Assembly: GCF_902463975.1 (NCBI RefSeq) | Contig: NZ_CABQHJ010000005.1 | Location: 31,510-95,509 of the forward strand | Length of the DNA: 64,000 nucleotides | From: Phascolarctobacterium_A sp902463975 | GTDB taxonomy: Bacteria > Bacillota > Negativicutes > Acidaminococcales > Acidaminococcaceae | Reading direction: 5' to 3' | In this document: piece by piece, positions 33,834 through 42,356 of the stretch | Layout of the letters: every line of letters starts with the position of its first letter | How positions within the stretch are numbered: position 1 is the stretch's first letter | Notes under the pieces: model-generated | Databases searched by the model: none | Told to the model about the DNA's origin: nothing | The model's input: the letters and a program-made list of their open reading frames with translations, nothing else | Position numbers and translations under genes: made by a program

Positions 33834-33893
33834 ATGGCCTTAGCACATCAGAGGTTCAGCAATGCACGCACCTTTTTTTCCATGATATTTTAA
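33834..33893 (+). CDS. Putative 19-residue leader peptide
   Basis: The ATG lies 7 bases after AAGGAAG and opens a short frame (MALAHQRFSNARTFFSMIF) ending in TAA. It sits between the candidate sigma-54 site and the metallo-hydrolase operon. Length and lack of comparison make it weak. It could be a leader peptide or chance. Confidence 0.25.
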   Translation: MALAHQRFSNARTFFSMIF

Positions 33894-33944
33894 ATCCTTC
33901 AAAGTATAATCATGTTGAAATAAAAAATATCACAAAAGCAATGA

Positions 33945-33966
33945 TAGACAGAAACTGTCACTGTCA
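33945..33966 (+). promoter_or_regulatory. Candidate operator upstream of the Hsp70 operon
   Basis: GACAG-AAA-CTGTC is a perfect small palindrome, followed by a second CTGTCA in tandem. It covers the -35 position of the promoter at 33969-33977, a suitable place for a repressor or activator. It is not the CIRCE element. Confidence 0.4.
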
Positions 33967-33968
33967 CT

Positions 33969-33977
33969 TGCTATACT
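33969..33977 (+). promoter_or_regulatory. Extended -10 promoter of the Hsp70 operon
   Basis: TGCTATACT is an extended -10 box 28 bases before the ATG, without a recognisable -35 at normal spacing. Confidence 0.55.
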
Positions 33978-34005
33978 GATATCAGCAAACAGAAAGGAGG
34001 AAGAC

Positions 34006-35139
34006 ATGCGACAAAAAGATATCTATTTTATGCCCTTGGGAGGCGCTCAAAGCGTAGGCCGTAGCTGCTACTACCTGCGTCTGGGACAGAGTAACATCCT
34101 GCTCGATTGTGGCCTTCAGCGCATCAACGGAGCAACTTGTTCCCCGGATTTTCGCAGCCTGCTTACCTCGCAATTCATGGAAAGCATGCAGCAGCTTGAC
34201 CACGTTTACATCTCTCATGCGCACACCGACCATGTCGGCTACCTGCCGCAGCTCATGCAGATGGCACCTCAGGCTTCCGTTTACATGACACTGCAGACAA
34301 AGCAGCTTGCCGAATACCGTCTGATTGCCAATAGCAGTCAGACGGGAGCAGTCGAAGCTTCGCGTTTGTTAAGCAACGTTGCGCCTGTCAATTACCTGCA
34401 AAAAATCAAGCAGCGTGATTACACAGTCACCTTTTTTCCGGCGGGGCATATCCCCGGCGCTATGATGACACTGTTTGAATATGCAGGCCGCAAAATTCTC
34501 TACACTGGTGACTACTCATTGCAATCAGCTTTCGGCCTTGATGGCTGCTGGCTGCCAGATGACCTGGAGGTAGACGTACTGCTGATGTGCGCACTGCATG
34601 CCAAGCAGCCCTACAGTGTTCGTGAAAAGAACACACTTCCACAGCGCATCAGTGAAGTTATGAGCAACCTGCGCTATGGGCAATCTGTTTATCTGCAGGC
34701 CTTTGACCCCGGCAGAGTGCTGGAGCTCTTAATGGCGCTCAACCGCGAGATGGAGCAGAGCGGGCAGGTTTATCCAATCTATCTTGAGCCGGAGGTCATG
34801 GCCGCCGTGCATGTGATGGAAAGCCTGCAGCTGCCGGTACTGCAGCAAAACAACTACAGCAGCTTTTATGCCGGTGCAGCACATCCCCACGTTGTTATCG
34901 GTACCAAGCGCAAGGAGCAGGTAAGCTGGCGTTATCGTATTTTTGGCAATGCCTATACGCTGCATGAGGACTACGGGGAAATGCTTAGCTTCATTCGCAG
35001 GCTGAATCCACGTCAGGCCTATCTGGTGCATTGTGCCGATGGCTATTATGGTCACACCGTGGAGCAGGAGCTCATGCGTGATGCCCAATGCCGTACTCAG
35101 GTAGTGTTTCCTGAGGAAGGCGATATTTATACAATCTAA
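34006..35139 (+). CDS. Beta-CASP-like MBL-fold metallo-hydrolase
   Basis: A 377-residue protein related to the CPSF73/RNase J branch of metallo-beta-lactamases. Metal-binding motifs are HAHTDH (71-76), GHIPG (near 148), the aspartate of GDYS (near 169) and VHC (near 342). The segment with GQSVYLQAFDPGRVLELL, then IYLEPEV and HPHVVIGTK, looks like a beta-CASP cap. The usual ESTYGDR motif is degenerate (MCALHAKQP), so nuclease activity is doubtful. A consensus AAAGGAGG precedes the ATG. It is 18 bases before the GrpE-like gene. A function with the chaperone genes is inferred from the operon only. Confidence 0.8.
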   Translation: MRQKDIYFMPLGGAQSVGRSCYYLRLGQSNILLDCGLQRINGATCSPDFRSLLTSQFMESMQQLDHVYISHAHTDHVGYLPQLMQMAPQASVYMTLQTKQLAEYRLIANSSQTGAVEASRLLSNVAPVNYLQKIKQRDYTVTFFPAGHIPGAMMTLFEYAGRKILYTGDYSLQSAFGLDGCWLPDDLEVDVLLMCALHAKQPYSVREKNTLPQRISEVMSNLRYGQSVYLQAFDPGRVLELLMALNREMEQSGQVYPIYLEPEVMAAVHVMESLQLPVLQQNNYSSFYAGAAHPHVVIGTKRKEQVSWRYRIFGNAYTLHEDYGEMLSFIRRLNPRQAYLVHCADGYYGHTVEQELMRDAQCRTQVVFPEEGDIYTI

Positions 35140-35157
35140 GAATTAGGAGGAAGCATA

Positions 35158-36255
35158 ATGCTGGAAACAAAAAGTATTAAGGTACAGGGAATTTTAAAGG
35201 AGATTCATGAGAAGGTGCAGCAAAAGGCCGGGCGCTTCGAAAAAATTTCGGAGGATATTGTTTTGGAGAATCTGACCTTGCAGGCTCTGTGCGCCAATCT
35301 TCATATGTCGCCTGCTGCCTGTGCAGATTTCGTACAAAATAATTATGACTGTAGCTGCAGTGTTGACGATATGATCAGAATCTATCGCGACTTCAAGATT
35401 AACACCGAAGAAAAACGCCTGGAGGTTTTTGAAAATGCTACCGGCGTTGCCATCATGTTGGAAAAAAGCATGAACGGTGACCAGCAGGCTTATGAGCTGT
35501 ATCGCAGCACTCGGGAAAAATTCATGGAAAAAAAGCCTAAGCATTACTATAAAATTCTTTTGGCTGTGATTTTTCACAATATTAAGCAACTGCAGCAGGA
35601 AAATGATCAGCAGCTGATTACCAGCTTTGGTAATACACTGTGCAAATATCTGCTTTTTGATATAGAAAACGCTATTACTTATGCCTATGGCTTCAATAAG
35701 CACCGCAGCAGTGCACCAGCCACCAATAATAATGTGAAAAAAGTTCATAGCCCTGAGCAGGAGCGTTTGCTGCAAAAGCTGGCAAGTCTTGAAAGCGCGC
35801 TGGAGCAATCCGATATGCTGCTCAGAGATCTGCAAAGTGAATTTGACGAGCGCCTGGAGGCAGTTAAGCTGCAGGAAATGACAGAGTTTTTCGGTAAGCT
35901 CAATTCTGATAAATACGGCTGCATTCTGGACGAGCTGCTGATGCTGCGTAAGGGCATTGACGCTGTGAAAAAGAGTGGCTATGTGCTGCCGCTGGAAATC
36001 AATGGTCTGCTGATTATGGTGCGCAAACTGGTACAATTTTTGCGTGACAGCCACATTGATCCCATGCTGAAGCCTGAATCGCTGCGCATTGTAAAGGCTG
36101 GCGATGTTGAATTCTGGAACTACGAGGGAACGCCTTTTACTAGTGCTGAGGAAGAAAAACAGGTTAAGGTAATTTCCCCTGGTTGGATTTATAGTGAAAA
36201 ACAGGTACAAATTTCTCGTCCGAAGGTTAAGGAGGTTGTAGATAATGTTGATTAA
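35158..36255 (+). CDS. Divergent GrpE-like protein
   Basis: A 365-residue soluble protein. Residues 1-190 are helical and unrecognised. From about 199 to 245 runs a charged coiled coil (EQERLLQKLASLESALEQSD), then a four-helix-like part (about 246-310). The small beta-rich end FWNYEGTPFTSAEEEKQVKV plus VISPGWIYSEKQVQISRPKV resembles the GrpE beta domain (xGYxLxxRVIRPAxV). It overlaps the Hsp70-like gene by 11 bases. The likely role is nucleotide exchange for that chaperone. This rests on architecture and context, not strong sequence identity. Confidence 0.6.
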   Translation: MLETKSIKVQGILKEIHEKVQQKAGRFEKISEDIVLENLTLQALCANLHMSPAACADFVQNNYDCSCSVDDMIRIYRDFKINTEEKRLEVFENATGVAIMLEKSMNGDQQAYELYRSTREKFMEKKPKHYYKILLAVIFHNIKQLQQENDQQLITSFGNTLCKYLLFDIENAITYAYGFNKHRSSAPATNNNVKKVHSPEQERLLQKLASLESALEQSDMLLRDLQSEFDERLEAVKLQEMTEFFGKLNSDKYGCILDELLMLRKGIDAVKKSGYVLPLEINGLLIMVRKLVQFLRDSHIDPMLKPESLRIVKAGDVEFWNYEGTPFTSAEEEKQVKVISPGWIYSEKQVQISRPKVKEVVDNVD

Positions 36256-39079
36256 TAATGAAGAACACAATGATTTATGCGTAGGCATTGACCTGGGAAC
36301 AACCAACTCTGTTTTGGCTACGGTTAATCTCAAGGCTAATGGGGATATCGTCAGCAAGGTAGTAGACCTGCCACGTGCTATTGATGTTTATAACAGCGCA
36401 GCAGGCAAGGCGCGCCTGAACACGCAGAAGCAGCCACTGCTGCCTTCTTGCGTGTATTACCGTGAGGAACATGGCTATGAGCCGCTGGTAGGCGATTTTG
36501 CCAAAAACCAGTATGCGCTGCGCCCGCATCTGGTAGCAAAATCTATTAAAAGCCAGATGGGAAGTGCGCATGCCGAAGGCTTGGCTGATGAGATTATGGA
36601 CAAAACTCCGGCGCAGGTTTCGGCACGTATCCTGCAGCACATGCTGCGGGAGGCCAGCAAAATTTATCGCACGGAGATTAAGGATGCAGTAATCACCGTA
36701 CCTGCTAACTTTGACTCCGTAATGTGCCAGGCAACACGTGATGCTGCCGCGTTGGCCGGTATTCAGGTTACCAATAAGGATGGCAGCGAAAGACCAGTGC
36801 TGCTTTCTGAGCCGAATGCCGTTATCTATGATTTGATTAACCAGGTACAAAACGGTGAGATTTCCAATCATATTATTGACCTCAACAGCGAGAAGAACGT
36901 GCTGGTGTTTGACCTGGGTGGCGGCACCCTGGATATTACGATGCATAAGATTAAACGTCGTGAGGACTGTCCCGACGTTTTAAAGGTAGATGAAATTGCT
37001 ACCAACAGATACACTCTTTTAGGCGGCGATGATTTTGATCGCGCCATTGCTGATGTAATGTTTGAGCATTACCAAAAACAGTATTCTACTAGTCCTATGG
37101 TTGTGCGCAAGCTGCAGCAGGAAAAAAAGGCGATTATGCCTCAGCTGCTGAACTATGCGGAGGAGCTGAAGCTGGAGCTGAGCGAACGCCAGCGTGCAGA
37201 CAGCGACTATGCAGCTGATGATGGCTTTAGCTGGTATGATGGGGAGGAGTCTGAGGAATTCGCTGTAGGCGGTAATATGGGCGGCATTGGCTTTGCCTAT
37301 GATGACAGCTTTACTCAGGAAGACGTAGAAAAAATCCTGCAGCCTTTTATGGGCCAAAGCCTGCAATTTGCTGATTATAAAAAAATCGACAGCCTGCAGG
37401 ATACCAAGAATATTATCTATCCTATTCTTGACGTTTTGCAAAAAAGTGCTGCCAAGCTGGCCGGTGAAGTGAAGGTAGATGCAGTCATCGTCAATGGCGG
37501 CATGAGCAAATTCTACATGGTTATCAACCGCCTGCGCGAATTCTTCGGCCTGGAGCCGATTGTGGCGCTGGACCCGGACCAGGCTGTAGCAAGAGGTGCA
37601 GCGGTATATCATTACTACCTGCACAAATATGCTGCTAAAATGCAGGAGGACATGCGCATGGTTGGCGCAGACGCGCCTGCGCTGCAGCCCTTGCCCGGCA
37701 AGGCTGCAGCTCCGAAGGCTGCTGCCGCAGCTTTACAGCAGCGTGCTGCAATTGAATGGGGCAAAAATATTCTCAATGACAGCCTGTATCTTGGTATGCG
37801 TGATGGTGCTGTACAGGAGCTTGTTGCCGGCGGCACGGAGCTGCCGTACCAGTCCGACTATATCAAGGGCTTCCAGCTGCTGCCGGACAAGGCAGAGATT
37901 GCCATCCCCATTAAAAGACGTACCTTCGGCGATACTTACCAGACCATCGGCAATGGTCATCTGAAGCTGGAGCATGGTTATAAGGATGGTGCTTACGTTG
38001 CGATTCGCGTGCTCATGGGCAGCAACAAGGTGCTGAGCATGGAGATGCTGTTGAGCAGTGATGTGGATATGCAGCAGATTCTGGAGGAGAAAACTGCTGA
38101 AATCGTCATTGGCGGCGACAATCCCAGTGTGCCTGCCACGAAGCTGAAGTTCAATCCTCCCGCCGGCACGAAGCTGAATGTGCATAATGAGCTGCATGGT
38201 CTGCAGACCTTGTGTGAACGCAAGTATACTGCTAAGGGCAATGCTCAAAAGGATGTTATCAACAAGCTTAGCCAGCGTACCAGCAGTATTGCTGCTGCCG
38301 GTAATAAGGCAGAATTTGCCAGACCGCTGCTGGAGATGCTGTGCTATACCAATAATGATGAGCTGCGCCTGCGTCTTTTCACCATTGCCCGCAAGCATGT
38401 TGCTTATTGGACTGAGCAGCAGCGCCAAAGCCTGGCAAGGGAGTGTTTGAACCAGCTGCAGGGCGTGCTGCAGGGCTTCCCGTGCTATGGTCTCAAAATC
38501 AATGTCAACATTCAGGCTATCTATACCCTTGGCTGCTGCGGCAGCAAGGAGCAGGTTGCCATGGTGCAGCCGCTGGCAGCTGAAAACCGTTATTATGCAG
38601 CAAGCCTGTACGCGTTGGGTAAGAGCCGCGTTGCTGGCAGCTTTGTGCAAGATGTATTCCAGCGTGATGCCTACTGCGAAAGCAACAAGTGTAACCTGCA
38701 GGTTACAGCACATGCCCTGGGCATGGCGCTGCGCCTGGAGGATGGCGGCAGAGCAGCAGGCCTTGATGTGGACCAGGCAGTGAAGGACCTGTGCTTCATT
38801 ATCAATAACCGCACTGTTCTTGATGTAAACTACAGCAGCGAGATTGTCTGCTGCCTGATTGCCCTGGCCTATGCCTGCGACCAGCGTTTTGGTGGCAATA
38901 CTGTGTCTGCTGCTTCTATGGAGCTGGCAAGACAGACTTTGGCAAATCTCAACCGCAACTACAGCGCAGAGGTTATGATGCGTCTGGCCAAGGCTGCTGG
39001 CGTTGCCTACAAAATGCTTGATGGTGAAAGCCTGTCTGAGGATGAGGAGGAGTTCCTGCTGAAGAAGCTGGAAATTTAA
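36245..39079 (+). CDS. Large Hsp70-like chaperone
   Basis: A 944-residue Hsp70 family protein, about 300 longer than DnaK. The nucleotide-binding domain is complete, with GIDLGTTNSV (14-23), VFDLGGGTLDIT (near 221), LLGGDDFDRA and VNGGMSKF (near 416). An acidic insert carries DDGFSWYDGEESEEF (about 316-355). A substrate-binding-like beta part follows from IEWGKN (502) to about 640. The last 300 residues are helical with repeat-like blocks (YAASLYALGKSR, LQVTAHALGMAL) that suggest HEAT-type repeats. The canonical dnaK-dnaJ pair is not here, so this is a specialised paralogue. A terminator follows. Confidence 0.85.
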   Translation: MLINNEEHNDLCVGIDLGTTNSVLATVNLKANGDIVSKVVDLPRAIDVYNSAAGKARLNTQKQPLLPSCVYYREEHGYEPLVGDFAKNQYALRPHLVAKSIKSQMGSAHAEGLADEIMDKTPAQVSARILQHMLREASKIYRTEIKDAVITVPANFDSVMCQATRDAAALAGIQVTNKDGSERPVLLSEPNAVIYDLINQVQNGEISNHIIDLNSEKNVLVFDLGGGTLDITMHKIKRREDCPDVLKVDEIATNRYTLLGGDDFDRAIADVMFEHYQKQYSTSPMVVRKLQQEKKAIMPQLLNYAEELKLELSERQRADSDYAADDGFSWYDGEESEEFAVGGNMGGIGFAYDDSFTQEDVEKILQPFMGQSLQFADYKKIDSLQDTKNIIYPILDVLQKSAAKLAGEVKVDAVIVNGGMSKFYMVINRLREFFGLEPIVALDPDQAVARGAAVYHYYLHKYAAKMQEDMRMVGADAPALQPLPGKAAAPKAAAAALQQRAAIEWGKNILNDSLYLGMRDGAVQELVAGGTELPYQSDYIKGFQLLPDKAEIAIPIKRRTFGDTYQTIGNGHLKLEHGYKDGAYVAIRVLMGSNKVLSMEMLLSSDVDMQQILEEKTAEIVIGGDNPSVPATKLKFNPPAGTKLNVHNELHGLQTLCERKYTAKGNAQKDVINKLSQRTSSIAAAGNKAEFARPLLEMLCYTNNDELRLRLFTIARKHVAYWTEQQRQSLARECLNQLQGVLQGFPCYGLKINVNIQAIYTLGCCGSKEQVAMVQPLAAENRYYAASLYALGKSRVAGSFVQDVFQRDAYCESNKCNLQVTAHALGMALRLEDGGRAAGLDVDQAVKDLCFIINNRTVLDVNYSSEIVCCLIALAYACDQRFGGNTVSAASMELARQTLANLNRNYSAEVMMRLAKAAGVAYKMLDGESLSEDEEEFLLKKLEI

Positions 39080-39105
39080 AACGGAAATAATAATTAAGTG
39101 AAGTT

Positions 39106-39158
39106 CAAAAGGACTGTCCCTGGCGATGATGTATCGCCTGTGGGGGCGGTCCTTTTTG
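39106..39158 (+). terminator. Terminator after the Hsp70-like gene
   Basis: The outer stem AAAAGGAC/GTCCTTTTT and an inner GGCGAT/ATCGCC hairpin end in five T. Confidence 0.85.
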
Positions 39159-39186
39159 ATTTTATGTGGATGATGGAGATATCATA

Positions 39187-39387
39187 TCTGTTGCGTATTT
39201 TTTTACTCAAAAAATACTAAAGATATAATTTTTTAAAGTTTACTTATACCCATCTGAACCTTAACCACTAAAAGGTTTTCAACCAAGTGTAATAAATGTA
39301 AAGCGTTCAAGATTCTGTAAAATTTTTACACCGATTGTAGCGCGTTTCTGGATAAGAGTTTGACTGGGGGGGACATGGTGCTATAAT
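39187..39387 (+). repeat. Surface-gene promoter module, copy 1
   Basis: About 200 bases running from a terminator-half (TCTGTTGCGTATTTTTT) to the -10 box. The copy at 45143-45344 is clearly homologous throughout, with shared blocks such as AAAGTTTACTTATACC and GGATAAGAGTTTGACTGG. The copy at 49830-49996 shares the right part. It is the only content of this 364-base intergenic stretch apart from the start of the 5' leader. Confidence 0.8.
39360..39387 (+). promoter_or_regulatory. Poly-G promoter P1 (probably phase variable)
   Basis: The -35 TTGACT and the -10 TATAAT (39382-39387, extended by TGC) are 16 bases apart, and the spacer begins with seven G (39366-39372). One added G would give the optimal 17. 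It drives the first autotransporter. Confidence 0.75.
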
Positions 39388-39443
39388 TATAAATTATCAT
39401 AGCATGTATAAAATTTGGTTTATATAATTTAAGGAGGATTATA

Positions 39444-42143
39444 ATGAAAGTAAAGGATAATCACTTTTTAGCTAAAGCAATAGCTTTGAGCATTTTGTGC
39501 ATGGTGCCGGTAAGCACTAATGCGGCTGGCTTCAGTGCAATTACAAGCGGAGGAGTTATTGATGAACCGCTTGACGTTAATGTAACAGGGCATGATAGTG
39601 ATGATAACGGCATACTGTTATCTGGTGGTAATAACCTGACGATAAACAACGGCGGCACTATTCGCGTTAACACTGTTGCCAATGCCAGTGGTATCACAGC
39701 AGCTGACAGTTTTTCAGGTGCTACGAATGTAACTGTTAATGGCGCAAAGTTTACTATTGATGTGGGCTATGCCAAACAGGGAGCCAGTGCAGTTGGTGTC
39801 TGGAGCCAAACTATGAGAAATCAGGTTGGTACCGGCGACCAGCCACAGCCGGAATATCAAGGAGGTAAGGTAACTCTTAATGCTTCAGAAAATAAAATTA
39901 ATGTTACCAGTAATCGTGTAGGCTATGGCTTATTATCCGGTAGCGATTTCGATGGCAACAGCAATCAAGGCGGCAATATTATCTGCAATGGTAAGCTGGA
40001 TATAGATGTTAACGTCCTGACTCCTGACGGAAAGAATTCTGATAGCTATTATTTTAACAGAGCCATGGGTGTTTTAGCTTATGGCGGTAATGTCTATATC
40101 AATAATGACGCCGATATTCATATCAAATCTCAAGCAAATGGTGGCAACAGCAAAGAGGTTGCCGGTTTATATACCAGCTATGATGGCCACATTAATGGCA
40201 GCGCTGACAGTACTATTAATATACATGCAGAGGGTATTAGTAAGGTTACCGGTATCACCAACGGTACTTATGATGTTTTTGCTCAAATGAATAATGTAAG
40301 TTACACTCCGTCTTCTATTAATTTGCGCGGAACAACTAACATTTTTCTGGATGGAAAACGTAATTATGGTATCTGCTCTGATATCAAATCAACTTTTGAA
40401 GCCAATACCGTAACTATCAACTTCACCAATGACAGCAAAAATCTTACATCCGTCGGAATACAAGCAACTGACGAAGGTAAAATTAAAATTGATAACCTTT
40501 TTATTGGAACAGACGCAACAGCGTTGAATCAGGCGGATAAAATAACTGCGTTACAGACAGACAAGATGTATGCCGGAAGGTTTAATATAACGAAAAATGC
40601 GCAAATCAATGTCAATACCAACGAGCAGGGTACAGTACAAATCAACGGTTCTATTAGTAATCAGGAAAAAGGAACTATCAACTTACATCTGACAAATGCT
40701 GATTCTTATTTTTATGGTAATGTTGACACGTCTCAAGAGGATAGTTGGGGCGGTAGGGAAACTAATATTGTTCTCAAAAATGGAGCAGTTTGGAAAAATT
40801 TCAGTGCTAATGGTTGGATGGACAGCAATCTTACTAACTTCACATTAGATAACCATGCTCGTTTGGACATGACGTATAACGAATACAGTAGTAACAAGTT
40901 TTTCCAAAATATCTATATCACCAATAACATGTCCGGTACAAACGCTACCATTAACATGGACATCGATGCAGGCACTAATACCGACAACAGTGACCGCCTG
41001 TACATCGCAGGCACTCACACCGGCAACCATTACATTACGCTCAACAATGTTAATGCAGATGGCAATACTGATGGCGCTGCCGGTACGGTTCTCGTAAGCG
41101 TAAAGGACGAGCAGGGCAACTTCTTTGCCAACGATAAGGAAGGCTCCTTGTATTGGAATAAATACACTTTAGATAAACAAGATAGCACTACTGACGGCTA
41201 TAACACCGATTGGTACCTGAAAAAAGTAGAATTCATCCCCGACAAACCTACCACCAGCGTAGATGCAGTAGATGCAACCCAAAGACTGGCCTTTGCCAAC
41301 TGGGTGGAGGATGACAAGCTTATGCAGCGCATGGGCGACCTGCGCCACGAAACCAATAATGAAGAAGGCGTTTGGGTGCGTGTCAAAGGTGGCAAATACA
41401 GCGGCGATGGCTTCAGCAACCGCCACACCATGTACCAGCTTGGCTATGACGATGTTGTAAAAAATACCGATAAGCTGAAACGTTATCAGGGCGTAGCTTT
41501 CTCCTACGATGACGGCAAGAACAACTTCAACCGCGGCAGTGGCAAGCTCAAAGCCAAATCTATCGGTTTTTACAACACTGACCTGCGCAATAAAGGCCAT
41601 TATCTGGACGTAGTGTTCAAGATTTATGATGCAGACAGCGACTTCACTGTGTTTGATTCCGAAGGCAAGAAGATTACCGGTGCGTTTGACAACACTGGCA
41701 TCAGCCTTAGTGCGGAATATGGTCGCAAGAAGTATCTTGACGAGCATTGGTCTGTTGAGCCGCAGGCACAGCTTACTTTGGGTTATTTGGGCGGTGCAAG
41801 ATATACCACCAGCAATGGCATCTACGTAAGCCAAAGCGATCCCAACAGCGTTTTGGGACGTATCGGCTGCAACTTTATGTATGACATGGACGAAAAGAAC
41901 ACTGTTTACCTGAAGGCCAACTGGCTGCATCAATTTGCCGGTAATTACGGCGTAACCTTGACTAACGGCAATGACAGCCTGCGTATTGATAACCATGACC
42001 ATGACACCTGGTTTGAATACGGCTTGGGCTTTGCCTGCATGACTGGCAAGAACAACCATCTTTATGCAGACGTAGAGCGTTCTACCGGAGGCAGCCTGCG
42101 TAAGAACTGGCAGTGGAATGCCGGTATGTTCTGGACGTTTTAA
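39444..42143 (+). CDS. Autotransporter (type Va) surface protein 1
   Basis: An 899-residue monomeric autotransporter. It has an N-terminal signal peptide (about 1-27, ending VSTNAAG) and a passenger of about 600 residues rich in N, T, G and short beta repeats (right-handed beta-helix type). A linker with VDATQRLAFANWVEDDKLMQ is followed by a C-terminal 12-strand beta-barrel (about 630-899) ending WNAGMFWTF with terminal phenylalanine, as needed for BAM insertion. No protease or esterase triad is seen, so an adhesin-like role is likely. The ribosome site is AAGGAGG. The 3' 619 nucleotides are identical to those of the next gene. Confidence 0.93.
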   Translation: MKVKDNHFLAKAIALSILCMVPVSTNAAGFSAITSGGVIDEPLDVNVTGHDSDDNGILLSGGNNLTINNGGTIRVNTVANASGITAADSFSGATNVTVNGAKFTIDVGYAKQGASAVGVWSQTMRNQVGTGDQPQPEYQGGKVTLNASENKINVTSNRVGYGLLSGSDFDGNSNQGGNIICNGKLDIDVNVLTPDGKNSDSYYFNRAMGVLAYGGNVYINNDADIHIKSQANGGNSKEVAGLYTSYDGHINGSADSTINIHAEGISKVTGITNGTYDVFAQMNNVSYTPSSINLRGTTNIFLDGKRNYGICSDIKSTFEANTVTINFTNDSKNLTSVGIQATDEGKIKIDNLFIGTDATALNQADKITALQTDKMYAGRFNITKNAQINVNTNEQGTVQINGSISNQEKGTINLHLTNADSYFYGNVDTSQEDSWGGRETNIVLKNGAVWKNFSANGWMDSNLTNFTLDNHARLDMTYNEYSSNKFFQNIYITNNMSGTNATINMDIDAGTNTDNSDRLYIAGTHTGNHYITLNNVNADGNTDGAAGTVLVSVKDEQGNFFANDKEGSLYWNKYTLDKQDSTTDGYNTDWYLKKVEFIPDKPTTSVDAVDATQRLAFANWVEDDKLMQRMGDLRHETNNEEGVWVRVKGGKYSGDGFSNRHTMYQLGYDDVVKNTDKLKRYQGVAFSYDDGKNNFNRGSGKLKAKSIGFYNTDLRNKGHYLDVVFKIYDADSDFTVFDSEGKKITGAFDNTGISLSAEYGRKKYLDEHWSVEPQAQLTLGYLGGARYTTSNGIYVSQSDPNSVLGRIGCNFMYDMDEKNTVYLKANWLHQFAGNYGVTLTNGNDSLRIDNHDHDTWFEYGLGFACMTGKNNHLYADVERSTGGSLRKNWQWNAGMFWTF
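41525..42143 (+). repeat. Identical 619-bp block, copy A
   Basis: From here to the stop codon the sequence is identical, base for base, to 44450-45068. Upstream of it, roughly 41000-41524 is similar with scattered synonymous changes. It encodes most of the beta-barrel. Confidence 0.95.
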
Positions 42144-42176
42144 GTGATACTTTAAGACAATTTTATTTGAATTATA

Positions 42177-42220
42177 ATCTCCCTTTATCTACATTAATTG
42201 TAGATGAAGGGAGATTTTTT
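42177..42220 (+). terminator. Terminator after autotransporter 1
   Basis: A 16-bp stem with one G-U pair (ATCTCCCTTTATCTAC with its partner) has a 7-base loop and is followed by six T. Confidence 0.95.
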
Positions 42221-42268
42221 GTTGCGCTTAGATTTGCAGACTAAGAAAAATTTTATATCCTTCGTGTC

Positions 42269-42297
42269 TTGCGGGGGGGGGACGGACGTGCTATAAT
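42269..42297 (+). promoter_or_regulatory. Poly-G promoter P2 (probably phase variable)
   Basis: Nine G (42273-42281) overlap the end of the -35 (TTGCGG). The -10 TATAAT at 42292-42297 is again extended by TGC, with a 17-base spacer. Its upstream flank is unlike the other three modules. Confidence 0.65.
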
Positions 42298-42356
42298 TTT
42301 TAATAGTTATAACGTATAAAAAGTTTATTTTTATATTATTTAGGGAGGAACTTGAT

